DNA of 64,000 nt from Branchiostoma floridae (taxonomy: Eukaryota; Chordata; Leptocardii; Amphioxiformes; Branchiostomatidae). This document shows positions 1 through 12,700 of this stretch, in pieces. Where the stretch lies: NCBI RefSeq assembly GCF_000003815.2, contig NC_049982.1, positions 21,320,948-21,384,947 on the forward strand. The letters run 5' to 3'. Position 1 is the first letter of the stretch; each line of letters opens with the position of its first letter. Below the pieces are notes generated by a model, which saw nothing but the letters and a program-made list of their open reading frames with translations, was not told where the DNA came from and did not search any database. Both the position numbers and the translations under genes were made by a program.

Positions 1-871
1 CGTTCGCACCTATAACTGCATGTTCCCGTTGTCGCATACGTACGTTGTTTGGCAAGTCCTCTGTACTGAGGTTGACGATGATGCACGTTGTTTTATTTCT
101 CGGCTGCCGGTTTTATTACGGATGTTATGAAAATAACACCCCTACAAAATGTTCATCTTCCGGTGTATTGGTCCAGATTCCCTGTATGTGGGTCATGCGG
201 TAATTGATATTGTCAAGCAGATACGTGGTTTTATCTGATCGTGAGTTAAGTCGCGTTCGCACCTATAACTGCATGTTCCCGTTGTCGCATACGTACGTTG
301 TTTGGCAAGTCCTCTGCACTGAGATTGACGATGATGCACGTTGTTTTTTTTCGCGGCTGATGGTTTTATTATGGATGTATAAAAATATCACCCCTACAAT
401 TTGTTCGTCTTGTGGTGTTTTGGTCCAGAGCCGCTTTGTGTGAGCCTTGCCATAATGAAATATTGCAAGCAGATGCGTCATGTTTTCTTGTCGTCAAACG
501 CGCCTTCGCACCTGTATCTGTAGTTTCCGTTGTCGTATACGTTTGTGGTTTGGCAGGTTCTCTGCACAGTGTTAGACGATGACGCACGGTGTTTTTTTGT
601 CGCGCTAGTTGCTTTCATTATGGATGTAATAATGTCAGATATCACCCCTTGAAATTGTACGTTTCACGATGTATTGGTCCAAGTCTGCTTATTCAAGCAG
701 ATGCGTGATATGTACAACAATTTTACGCGCGTTTTCATCTGTATTTGCATATTTCCGTTGTCGTTTTATCACGTTTACGCGCGGTCGTATTTGTATCTGT
801 ATGTTCTCTGTCTGAATCGTATGTGGTTTGGCAGGTCCGCTATGTACACTGAGGTTGTCGATGATGCACGT
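1..871. repeat. Tandem array of a ~250-bp unit, about four decaying copies
   Basis: The phrase beginning cgttcgcacctataactgca recurs at 1 and 254, with a more diverged form near 499 and a weak fourth near 784. Each copy runs on into a shared segment ending gatgatgcacgttg. Spacing is about 250 bases. The array enters from the left edge, so its full length is unknown. Copies 1 and 2 are close to identical, and 3 and 4 have drifted. No long reading frame crosses the unit, so I treat it as non-coding satellite-like DNA. A short run of repeated gaccagctg words follows at about 1011-1070. Confidence 0.8.
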
Positions 872-1352
872 TGGTTTCTTTTGGCGGTGTGTTTCGGTTC
901 TGGGCCGCTATGACAGTTATTCACCTCGTTCAGTTATTCACCTCATTCTCGATTTATGTTGGATATTTATTTTACCATTCACACAAGTTGCTCAAAATTT
1001 GTCAACATCTGTGACCAGCTGTGGCCAGCTGTGACGAGCTGTTCATGTTGTCAACAGCTGCGACCAGCTGGTCATGATGTGTATTATAACATCGATCTAT
1101 TTTGAATATGACAGTATCACCTATTTACGGTAATTCTAAATAGCTGCGGGCCAATCGCCATTTACGCTTTAAATTAACATGGTTGGTACCTATATTATGA
1201 TAATGCTGTCTTCATATATACTTGTACATCAGTCTCTTGTCCGACCTCCTTTACAGTGTGGCTGTGAGTTGACTTTTCGGTCTTTTGTGTGACGCTGAAT
1301 TCCGCGTGTTGTTCAATATTACTTTATGCCTGGCACTGCAGTTGATGGTACT

Positions 1353-2420
1353 TTAAGCCCCGGTCACAAAGCGCGTACGATTTCTTGCGATGGTATATTC
1401 CGCATATCGTACGATGAGCGCAGTAAATCGCAGCAAAATCGTAAGCAAAATCAGCCATCGCAACGCATCGGATGGTGTTCAAAATTTTTCCAGCGTCGTA
1501 CGATTTTTCACTTGTGTCTCTTTTGAATAGCCGCCTGGCCGCTTTTGTGCTTCTTAAACCAACAAAATGTGGACTTACCTGTTGAATACCTTCCTATAAT
1601 ATATTTAACTGTAAAAATAAATTTAAAAAGACCATGACAACAAGAGCATTACAAGAAAAGTTCAAATCAAGCGTGAGTACTGGTATGATTATCTCGGCCT
1701 GCTTGCCGGCTCTACGTGTCAGGCTCTTTCGAAGATCGTATCATGATATGCTATCAACAAAAAGATGCCATCATACAAAAATCATATCATAAGCATTATA
1801 TCATATATATTTCCGACTCATAGAGCCTGCTTTTATGTTCGAGCCGGTCCCCATGGTTATTACGATTATGGTAAACTGACCCAAGACCGACGAGAGCTGA
1901 GATTTGATCTAATTATAAACTCGCGTGCATGAAGTGATCAAACAATTGTCTGCATCACCTGTGCGGGGCGCGCTATTCTCTGGTTGCGACTGTGGCAGTT
2001 GCGACTGATATATTTTCCCTTTTCGTCAATATCCACAATATCAGGGAAAACTGAAACCATCACAACATGCTAACAATTCATAAATCTATAACCTCATCAG
2101 TAGACAAAAATTGCCGTAATGAAGTCTGCTATGGGGGCAAATAAAATCTTACGACGATAGCGAAATTTTGAACATGTTCAAAATCCATTTCAGCTCTATT
2201 TTTCGCCATACAACGCTCCCCGATTTACTATGATTCACTGCGATTGACGCAGGCACGCTCTTATGACCTCATCGTACGATGCACTACGCGCTTTGTGACC
2301 GCGGCTTTATATACTTAAACCATTGCTTCCGATTCTCCCCCGACTTACGACGCACTGCGCTTATCCTGCGCATCGGAAGGAATCGCAAGGAATCGTACGC
2401 GCTTTGTGACCGGGGCTTAA
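1353..2420. mobile_element. Inverted-repeat DNA transposon or MITE, 28-bp perfect ends including TTAA
   Basis: The first 28 bases (ttaagccccggtcacaaagc plus eight more) are the exact reverse complement of the last 28 bases at 2393-2420. Both ends carry TTAA outermost, as expected if TTAA is the duplicated target site (piggyBac-like or another TTAA-specific group). A second copy of the terminal word lies just inside the right end, near 2279-2307. No transposase frame is visible, so the element is non-autonomous. Superfamily is inferred only from the TTAA ends. Confidence 0.75.
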
Positions 2421-2992
2421 CTGATTTTTCTTGCACTATGCTGTTTTCCCCTTGCTCCGGCATTGTGCCTTTATTATTGAGGTTGGGATCACATATTATA
2501 GTAAAAAATAATTTGCGTGGTTGGTAGCCGTTGAACATCCATTGATCTACCAGGCTGATCAAACTACAAGTATTTTCCAGTGGAAGACTTACTTAATTTG
2601 GCAAAACTGTCTCAAGACACAGCACAAGGATCTTTCCACCATCACAAATGTTGGGATGCATTTTCCACTTGGTATGACTTGTGAGGTATAGCACATCAGT
2701 ATCTGTATAGCGTCACATATTTAAGAAGCATTTGCGAGTTTTGTAATGCTCAGTAAAGGATCACAGTTCGTAGCGCGTCCTCGGGAAGGTTTTCCAGATA
2801 CGCCATCCCTCCGTTGTCACATACTGTAATTGACTTTGTCTTCCAGTACCAAACTTTCACGGTCTGAGAACATTTAACTTGTTCTCGGAACTAAATGTTC
2901 ACGGTGGCAGCAGGTGCGTGTAAAAAAAGACTCTTGTACTCTTTGTTGTCGGTAATGATAAGGTCACGTAACAGTCCTCATTAGGGCTGGGT

Positions 2993-3420
2993 ACCGGTAC
3001 AGAAAATTCAGGTCCAGGTTCAGGTCCAAAGGTTCAGGTCCAGGTCCGGACCTGAACCTGGACCTGATTCAGTATGACTCATACCAATGGTCCATTTCAC
3101 TACAAAGAAATCTGTTTGGTGGAATATTAGACTTACACTGGCATTTTAAAATCCTACAACGTTAACTGTACTTGTACGATTGGCTGTAAAACTTGGTAGA
3201 AATTACTATAATCTGTACTCTACTTCACTCTTGTTATTTTCTTCCACCTGCAAGCGCCAAAACGTGTGAATGCCTGATAAAACAATTTGTTAATTTTCTA
3301 ATCGGTCCAACATCGGGTCCAACATCCGGTCCACCTAATTTTTTCAGGTCCAGTTTTTCTGGACCGGTCCAATAAGAAAAACCGGTTTTGTACCGGTACG
3401 CTGTACCGATACCCAGCCCT
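2993..3420. mobile_element. MITE with agggctgggta ends and an internal AGGTCC palindrome
   Basis: Left end 2993-3010 and right end 3403-3420 are inverted copies with one mismatch in 18. Just inside the left end, 3009-3027 and 3048-3066 form a perfect 19-bp stem made of AGGTCC/AGGTTC words with a 20-base loop. No coding potential is seen. The ends resemble those of hAT-type MITEs, but no clean 8-bp target duplication is visible and the TA at each edge may be the duplication. Confidence 0.7.
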
Positions 3421-3436
3421 ATCCCTAACCATAGTA

Positions 3437-3660
3437 TTGATCAAACTTTTGGGGGCTTCTGTCAGATTGTTTTAACATTACGTGGCTCATTGTAGCGATG
3501 TTTAAGGTTTCATGTCAGTCATTGCCCGACAATAACCGGACAAACACAGCATTTCAACCTGCTGACGTACAGAGTCACCCAGCACTCTAAACAATGGTGT
3601 GGAAAATTCCGCTTTTGTCTTTGTTCAACTGGTTTAATGAAGTGTGTCATAATGACTGAA
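3437..3660. repeat. Diverged single copy of the 655-bp unit found at 6.4-8.4 kb
   Basis: The segment from gatcaaac through the words gtggctcattgtagcgatg and caatggtgtggaaaattccg matches the core of the tandem triplication 3 kb downstream, with many substitutions. A further partial copy lies at about 6300-6440. It appears to be an interspersed family and not only a local tandem. No coding frame runs through it. Confidence 0.6.
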
Positions 3661-6160
3661 CAGTCATCGCTTCATTATGTACTTTCAATACGTTAAACCA
3701 GACCTAGAGAATACTATCAATTGATAGTCCTTTCGTCATTATATGTATCATTCTAAGTAAGTAGGTACTCTCGATCTCTATACGCCAGCCACGACCCAGG
3801 AAAACTACGTATTCCCCTAAATATGCACGATGGTCCAAAAGGGCATGAAAAATCCCCACTTGTGGGACATGAATATTGATGTTAATTAGGTGTCAATCAC
3901 TGTTGTCTCCATTGGAAACTGTCCGTGATTGGTTGAAAATTTAAAAGGCGGGCCGTAGTAATGTTTATGTTACGATATCTCCCCTGTGTCAACGTCGCTA
4001 TTCATATGCGTTACCTGCCGCTGGTTTCAATTGTTATTACATTAGCACGTTTTAACAATACCAATTCGTTGCCTGACTCAAAACCAACAGGATTTTCAGT
4101 ATAGTTTTGTCCATCTTATGGTCAAAATACCCAAAGATATTCCATCATCAAAAAAATATATATATCAGTCAGCTCGCCGCTGGTGAAGTTGGACGATTTA
4201 CTAGTGCTGGGTTTCGACGGCAAAAGATTCAACATGGCGCTAGTAGTAGTAAAATATTCCAAACTGAACGTATTTGTAATATAAACAGCTTTACCAAGCC
4301 ACTTTTCAGCGACAAATTATTAACAGGATACGGTTTGAAAGTTCCTTCCGATAAAATAGAACAAGATAGCGCAACAGTTGGAACGTTTTGGTTGCACCGA
4401 GCGCCACTGTGCTCAAATAGAAGACACCATTTATTAAACTCACAGTCCATGGCCAGTCCCAGTTTGTATGTTTTTCTCTCCAATCATTGCCCAGGTTGTA
4501 GACCAACCTTAAAGTTTATTTGTAATCCTGAACTGGCATTTTAGACCTTTTCAAAAAGGTGCTTTGTAAATTGTTACGAATTACCGACGCCGTCAGTTCT
4601 TGACTACAATCATCCCGCTTGGGTAACATCATTTGTAGCAGCATGGGTGAGTTGTACATTAAAAAAACACAGGCACCATTTATTTTGAGACCAATTATCT
4701 AATTGAGTCACATATTCTTTGAAATGTGTTCTGGTCATTTTGAAAAAAAAGTCCTGAGATGAATTAACTAACGTTCTGTTTAGTTTAATAAAGAAAACAA
4801 TCCGAAACCGCACGCAACATTTCCCACCACAATACAGTAGACTATCCCATTGACCTGAGATGAACCGGCGGGCGCCATGTCTGATTTCCCAAGCGGTCAC
4901 GAAAACTCGACCCAAAAACAGAATAAAGAAGGAAAAATACACAAGCATACACAAAACACACACAACTTAGGACGATGAAAACTTAAGTTTGATTCATGTA
5001 ACCGATGCCCAGAATATAGTTGCGTTTAATACACAATCAAATCAAATTACGGAACGATAGTGAAAAAGTGGTTCGTCCAAAACTAGCTTAAAACAAGCAG
5101 CTTTGACCAAAACTCCTTGCTTGTAACTTACAGGGCAAAAATACTGAATACACACACCAAACGATTTCAGAGACTTTGATTTACAGTTGAAAACCCCGCT
5201 CCCAGCACAGGCACAAATAGATGATTTGCATGAAAGTGCCCGCGAAGACAAAGGGGCGCTAATAAGGCTCTGTCATCTATGCCAAAACCGCCTCATTATA
5301 GCTTCAAAACATCTCTTTTTCAGCGTGGAAACACTGAATAAAGTGCACATTTCATATTTTGACCGATATCTTCCGATCCTACCGATAAAATGAAACAAAA
5401 ACTACTCCTTTTGAAAGAGGAAAAGCCGCCCGCCATCTTGGTTTTCGTATTTGTTTTTCTATCGGTGCGTTCAGGAATTATGGGAGAAAAAAGGATCGGT
5501 AAATATGAACAGGATTTTAAATGTATCAGACATAAGAAACTACACAGTAGAAATTGATTTTAGAAAGTTTGAGCTTAGATAAGGGTATAAATGTTTGATT
5601 CCAACGTAAATGAGAAAAAAAAGTCGGTGGGGTTCAGAGTTCGGCGACCGAAAGTGACTTTTGCCACGTCCCGTAAAAGCGGGGATTTGAGCACTGTATT
5701 ACACTGACATTTTTAAAGTTTTACGTCGTTTCAAGGCTGACATTTTCATGTATCATGTATATACTTTTGTTAATTTATATCATAAACTAGTCGATCGTAA
5801 TCTTGGGAAATACTTCTGCTGCTTTCTGTATATATGCCGTGCGGCACTTCAGACCCGCCTGTGGGTGTGGCCTATTAGCATAGCAACGAGAAGAATAGCC
5901 TAGCAACGGACCAGCGTGATGAGACTTAAAGTTACACCAGGTATCAAAATCATTTAGCTTAACAAGACAACACTACAAATCTTAAAAGAGAAACTGGTTG
6001 TGCTGTTTTTTGTTTTCTTTTTGTTCCTTGTATTACGATTCAGATGTATAGTAAAATACTAGTAACAATGGTGGTGCCTCGTGTGTGTGAAATTCTATGG
6101 TTCTCGTGGAAACTTTACTTACTTTTGACTGGTCACCTGGGCGAGTGTACAGGGCGACAC
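3661..6160. other. Unannotated intergenic stretch
   Basis: I see no gene here that I can support. The longest frame (4107-4544, 145 codons) has no recognisable domain, signal peptide or splice context and overlaps antisense frames of similar size, so it is probably chance. The stretch is AT-rich with scattered homopolymers. A regulatory role for the neighbours cannot be excluded. Confidence 0.4.
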
Positions 6161-6215
6161 TTGACCGGTCATCAGTGGTCATCACACGGTGTGCTGACCG
6201 CTGGTGACCGGTCAA
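6161..6215. repeat. Hairpin with 21-bp arms
   Basis: Arms 6161-6181 (ttgaccggtcatcagtggtca) and 6195-6215 are inverted copies with two mismatches, separated by 13 bases. GGTCA words recur through the surrounding 100 bases. It could be a remnant of a small inverted-repeat element. There is no poly-T tract or RNA-gene context to suggest a transcript. Confidence 0.55.
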
Positions 6216-6439
6216 CTGTCGGCCTGTAGACCCGCCCAGCTATGAACGTGGCCGTGGAAAGTTCCATCACTGTTCGGGGTTAGCGGAGTTCACGGGTTTA
6301 ATGAGCTGTGTAATTAGGACCTATCGGACAAGTACAGAATTAAACCTGCTGACGTACAGAGCCGCCCAGCACTGAACAATGGCGTAGAAATTCCGTGTTT
6401 GTCTATGTTCGACGGTTTAACCTTTGTGTGTGATATTGC

Positions 6440-8400
6440 GCAAACAGTCAAAAACATAGTCAACTTGTATGTAGACACAATGTTCAGAAGCAAGGTACAG
6501 TCCCGTATATCCAGTATTATCTCATAGAAATATGCCCATCATCCTGAACCATGTTAGTGTCGGGGTTTTCTGTCATATTGTTAAAACATCACGTGGCTCA
6601 TTGTAGCGATGTTAGGTTTCCTGTCAGCCATTGCCCGACAGTAACCGGACAAATGCAGAATTAAACCTAGCTGCTGAAGTACAACCGCCGCCCAGCACTG
6701 AACAATGGTGTGGAAAATTTCGTTTCTGTCTTTGTGCATTGGGTCTAATGAAGTGTGTAATATTGACCTACCAGTCGAAATCACTTAAGCTGTGTTACGT
6801 GTCTTACTTAAAATAACTTTAAATGTCATTTTCTCTCCTTATTCATTAATGTTCTAATGTTTGAGTCCCTCTGCACTGTCAGTGCAGTGGCGAATAAATT
6901 AAATGACTAGAGAATACAATAATAAATTAATCACACTGTTTGCTACATCGGCTTATCTGTACATATTTCATAAAGCACATTCAAACCCATACACAGTCTC
7001 AGGGGGCTTGAAGGAACTTGTTGCAATGGAAAGGTGGCCACTAGGAACTTAATTAGAGGAAACCTGTTTTTGCCTATGCCAAAACAGGCAAAAACATACT
7101 AGTTAACTTGTATGTAGACACAAATACTCAGAAGCGAGGTATAGTCCCGTATATTTAATATTATCTCATAGAACATTGTGCATCTTCCTGAACCATGTTA
7201 GTGATCAAACTGCCGTGGGTTTCTGTCAGATTGTTCAAACATTGCGTGGATCATTGCAGCGATGTTTTAGGTTTCCTGTCAGCCATTGCCCGACAGTAAC
7301 CGGACAAATACAGCATTTAAACTTAGCTGCTGACGTACAGAGTCACCCAACACTGAACAATGGTGTGGAAAATTCCGTTTCTGTCTTTATTCAACGGGTT
7401 TAATGAAGTGTGTTATATTGACCTACCAGTCGAAATCACTTAAGCTGTGTTACGTGTCTTATTTAAAATAAATTTAAATGTCATTTTCTCTCCTTATTCA
7501 TTACTGTTCCTATGTTTGAGTCCCTCTGCACTGTCAGTGCAGTGGCGAATAAATTAAATGACTAGAGAATACTAAATTAATCATACTGTTTCCTCCATCG
7601 GCTTATCTGTACATATTTCATAAAGCACATTCAAACCCATACACAGTCTCAGGGAATTTAAAGGAACTTGTTACAATGGAAAGGCAGTCGCTAGGAACTT
7701 AATTAGAGGATCATTAGGAAAACCTGTTTTTGCCTATGCCAAAACAGGCAAAAACATACTAGTTAACTTGTATGTAGACACAACTACTCAGAAGCGAGGT
7801 ATAGTCCCGTATATTTAGTATTATCTCATAGAACATTGTGCATCTTCCTGAACCATGCTAGTGATCAAACTGTCGTGGGTTTCTGTCAGATTGTTAGAAC
7901 ATGGCGTGGATTATTGTAGCGATGTTTTAGGTTTCCTATCAGCCATTGTCCGACAGTAACCGGACAAATACAGGATTTAAACTTAGCTGCTGACGTACAA
8001 CCGCCGCCCAACAATGGTGTGGAAAATTTCGTTTTTGTCTTTGTTCATTGGGTCTAATGAAGTGTGTTATATTGACCTACCAGTCGAAATCACTGTGTTA
8101 CGTGTCTTACTTTAAATAACTTTGTTAAATGTCACTTTCTCTCCTTTTTCATTACTGTTCTTAATTATGTTCGCGTCCCTCTGCACTGTCAGTAGTACGG
8201 CGCTTTCTTAAATCTTGTCTCGAATAACTTACTAGAGAATACAAGAATAAATTGATCATACTGTTTCTTCAATCGGCTTATCTGTACATATTTCCTAAAG
8301 CACATTCAAACCCATACATAGTCTCAGGGGACTTAAAGGAACTTGTCACAATGGAAAGGTGGCCACTAGGAACTTAATGATAGGATCATTAGGAAAACCA
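6440..8400. repeat. Tandem triplication of a ~655-bp unit
   Basis: Three successive copies start near 6440, 7086 and 7746, each containing the words cttgtatgtagacacaa, agtcccgtatat, tatctcatagaa, a tgtcagccattg core and cactgtcagtgcagtggcg. Units 2 and 3 begin with an 11-bp perfect stem (tgtttttgcct and its complement). Unit 3 is the most degraded at its end. No reading frame is conserved across units. Confidence 0.8.
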
Positions 8401-8676
8401 CTAAAAGTGTCCACGTTGACCAGGTCAAGTGGTCCTTATGCAGAGATGAAGTACAGGTTTGACTATCCAAACAGAATTTATTTCGATAGTTTAAAAGACA
8501 TCCCTAATCAAAGATCAGCGTTCAACTGCTGATTTGCATACATAAGTACTGAAGGGGTCGTTGATCGGGCGTGGTGGAAGGGTAGGGCACCTTGATCCAT
8601 ATTTAGATCATATCATGATCTCATCTATTCGGATAAAAATATCTGTATGTCGTGATATTCGGTCACCGAGAAAAAA

Positions 8677-8710
8677 ATAAAAGGGCGACCATCGCGGTAC
8701 TCTTGTCAGA
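8677..8710 (+). promoter_or_regulatory. Candidate TATA box and initiator for the YWTD/CCP gene
   Basis: ATAAAAG at 8677-8683 stands 31 bases ahead of the A in a TCAG initiator-like word at 8706-8709, the normal TATA-to-start spacing. Downstream is a stretch that ends in a good splice donor (aaag|gtatga at 8869/8870) without an obvious coding frame, as expected for a non-coding first exon. The start site itself is inferred. Confidence 0.45.
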
Positions 8711-8869
8711 AGAACATTCGCAACGCGACAGTTCAGATTTGCATCTTCATTGAGGTAGAGAACGTCCCTTCACACAGGTGGTACACAGCCAGGAAACGAC
8801 GAGTCTACCATACCACACATCAAGTTGGCCGATAGGATTCCCCCCAAACACTCTCGGCAACAAGTAAAG
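8708..8869 (+). other. Probable non-coding first exon of the YWTD/CCP gene
   Basis: This segment lies between the candidate TATA/initiator and a strong donor at 8870. The matching acceptor would be the pyrimidine-rich ttctgggtag ending at 9718, three bases before the coding start. The 848-base intron between them holds nothing I recognise. Transcript data would be needed to confirm the exon. Confidence 0.4.
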
Positions 8870-9721
8870 GTATGATTAAGGTAAACTTTTCTATGCTGAG
8901 CAAATACCAGGGCTAGACAGTGATCTTACATGTTCATTATGACACCCACGTTGACGCTTCATGGTGTAACGTTAGAGAAACGGCGGACTTTTTGTACAAT
9001 TTTGGCGCCAAAAATGCAAATAATCTGAACTTACAGAAATCTCCATTCAGATTATTGATTGATTTTGTCAACATATTCGCGTCATTTTCCACATTTCCAC
9101 ACTTTGCAAGCCTCTCGAAGTCCCCGGGTTTTTGGTAGCCAGACAAAATGGCTGACAAAACTTCAGCGGTGGTGAGACATTTACATTTATACGCTGTTAA
9201 TAAGCACCGTGTAGATTCCACTTATAATGTAGAAAAATAGGAAAAATAGCGGTCACTTTGAATGTTCTCAGAATCGGTCGGAATTTGAAATACTCACATT
9301 TGACCTTGTTTACGTGCTACTTTGCTTTCACATTATCAGCAAAGTGTGAAGTCTTTGTCTGTCGACGGCCATATTGTAAGCTTTCAAACAATATCAGTAT
9401 GTGAGATAACAATAAAGGCGAGGCATTATTGGCAAAATGGTATCAAATTGGGCGCAGGCAACACCTGCATTTCACAATAATAGCCTAATCTCAGGAGACA
9501 TTGCGGAAAACATCTATGAAAATATTTTTGTATCGTGTTTGCTGATATGTCTTTATCAACGCGCCGCCTCGGCATTGTCATTCTCCCCTTGCCATGAAAT
9601 TTAAACTTGGTTTCTAGTGATTGCATCACTTCGATACTTATACTTTTGATTTCAAAAGTATGATAGGGAACCATAAGCAATTTGAATGAAAACTAATTTT
9701 CTACCCTCTTCTGGGTAGGCT

Positions 9722-12700
9722 ATGGTGTGGCCCCGCAGGAGGATCGTGCTGCTGGTGTGGGCAGTAGTAACCGTACCCATGCTTTGTAAGTATACCAGTC
9801 ATTTATTTGATTTTTGATTTAACATTATAAGTATCATGCAAACATATTAAACTTCTAGCAACAACTCATGTATTAAAGTTTTCGAAATCAAACTAGATAG
9901 TTTTTAAGGGAAGCAAGCGCTAAAACCAATACGTTCATTGCTTAGAAATGTTTGAATCGAGTCTATGTTGAGATCAGCAATATGATTATCAATCTAGATG
10001 GTCCGAGATGGTGTTGTTAAAACAAGCGAACAACGATCGTTTTCAACGTCTTTTTTTTCAAATTGTGTAGAATGGTTATCTAAGCGCTGACCAATGCCAT
10101 TATTACTTGCACTTTCATTCATCTTTACAACGTGCCTGCTTCAATTTGCCTCCAGGTGACCAGACAGTCGCAATGGACAGTGAAGGTTCCGACACCGACT
10201 TGCCACCTGACGAGGCAGCTTTGTTCGAATCTACCGATGGTGTCAAGAAAGCGGTGATTGTGAAGGGTGATATGGACACCTTACAGCTCGGCGAGCCTGT
10301 GGACAGCGAAGACAAGCCCACGGGTAAGGTTTGGCGACATATTATGGCGTTCTGCTGAGTATCTTTATTGACTTTTATTGACCATAACCACTTGGCAACC
10401 TATGCAACAACAAAGCAACCATCAGCCAACCATATCCAATATACATTGCTCCGATTTTTTGGGACGTTTAATTCCTGTTGGAAGGAATATAAAGTGATAT
10501 GTTTGAGACAGAGACATTATTGTGTGATTGTTCTGTTCATCTGACTTGCAGGAGCAAAAGCCCCCGGACGAGGACAGACACTGATCATAGTGGCTGATCC
10601 AAGAGACAGGACTATAACTCGGTTGACCCCGCACCCGTTCCTTCCCACTGGCTATTTCCAGTTTCTTCAGTACATCATTGGTAATGGCGTACATAAGCCA
10701 ACAGCTGTGGACTACGACAGAACGGTAGGTTTTCAATACACGCAGTTGAGCTTTCTCACTGTACGGGTCATCAGGGTTACCAAAACTAAAAGTGCCGTTT
10801 GATATTGCTGTAGGAAAGTGGATGTTGGTCTGCAGCTATATGATGACCATCCAATTGACTTCACATGTTGGTAGCACAATGCTAAACTTTCTTCCAACAC
10901 AAAGGTATACACGAATCTGTGTATACGTTTGTGTAGGGAAGAAAGTGTGGCACTCTACTAAACTAATGAACTTTCATTGTGACTTGACACGCTTTTATAT
11001 GCTTTCGGCCGGGCAGCCTATCTAGCCAAAAAAGTACATTTTTTTATCGTGTCCTGAATTTATTTTCGTTGTTTTTTTTAGAGCAGATTGAAGCACTTGC
11101 CTATTTTTGCTCCTGTAAACGTCACGCAGAAACTACTTAACAATGCGACGGCAACCATATGTACTCATTCCCCGCCTTTCATAGGGGGATTTCATCTACT
11201 GGACCAGTGTTAATGGAGCGGATAGTGTTGTGGCCCGTTCTCCCTACGCAACTGGACCAGGGTGGCAACTTGATGGAGAGCTGGCATCAGGTATGTGGTC
11301 ATAAAAATGCTTCATTATTTAGCTTGTTCTCTTTATATTCTAAACCCATTAGTTTCACATGCGGTTGATGTGTCCCGTGGCTTATCGTAGAATGTATGGT
11401 TTGTTTCGATTTTATTGTATGTTGCTTTAAACATAAACCAGGGCCTAAACCAAGATATGTACAAAACACGTGTTTTTGTGGAACTTTGTTCAGACAAGAA
11501 TCCAATTTATCGTCATGCTTTAAAACGACGAAGGCACAATTGTGCTCTACCGGTTAACTATGAAAGAGATAAGAGAACAACCCCGGCCCATGATAATTCC
11601 AAGTTCAGGGAAACATTTCGAACCAAATTGCTTGCTTTTACAGCAACCATTGAACTTAGCTGAACTGATTGTCGTTCTTACGTTGTCCAGAACCAGAAGG
11701 CATTGCCGTGGACCCCATTTCCAGGAACCTGTACTGGACAGACGCCGGTACAGACAGCATCATCGTCTCCCGCTTGGACGGCAGCTTCAGGAAGTCCCTC
11801 ATAACCCAGGGGCTGGACGAACCCAGGGCGATCGTAGTGGATCCCAACTCGGGGTAAGTACATTTTTTTTTCGTTTTCTAGTAAGTGTACTTATGTTGAT
11901 GGAAGTGCTGCCCCTACGGCCGGTGAGGTGAGGTGAGGTGAGGAAGTGTACTCGAAGACTTTCAACATGTAACTTGTGACATCATATCTTAAAGGTACAG
12001 TCAAACCTGCCCAAGCGACCACCTCTTCTCAGCGACCACCTGGCCATTTCGACCGCTTTTTCTCGGTCCCATTTTTTTTCCCCATTGACATAAGCATTAA
12101 GCGGCCTTTTCTCAACGACCACCTGGCCAACGCGACCGCCCAAAATTGGGACACATAACGACCGCGTCATTTTCAACCTTGATTTTTGATGATAACTACA
12201 GCGATTTTGTACCGAAATCGGCCAGTTTACGGCGGATTTTGACTGCCATTACGATGTTATGTTTAGAATAAAGATGGCGAAGGGCAATGGGTTGGTCAAT
12301 GGGGCCGTCTACAGTAATATGAGAGGGAATTTCGTTGTAAGAAAATCCTAATTCAGTTGTTACAGAAGTTTTTTTTAATATTTACCATTATAAAGTGAAC
12401 GAATGCTGAAACGCATATAGCGTCATATACCTTGTTAAGAAAGATATGTGTATCTCATACCTTTTTAACAAAATCTGTATGAGTGCTTTTGTAATTGTCC
12501 AACTGTACTGTACATTCACCCGTGGGTAAGTACGCTATCGGGACGTACCGGGCATATCTCCGCCGCATCGAATTCGAAAGGTACACTGTCGTTATTTCAG
12601 GGGATGGGACATACAGATACGGCGATCAAGAACACAGCGACGCATAAAGGTTTGTATGGTAACTGACAGCATCAGCATGAAGTTCCGTTACTGTCTAAAA

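Noticed and set aside
4107-4544. 145-codon plus-strand frame
   Set aside because: It has no domain, signal peptide, conserved copy or splice context, and antisense frames of similar size overlap it.
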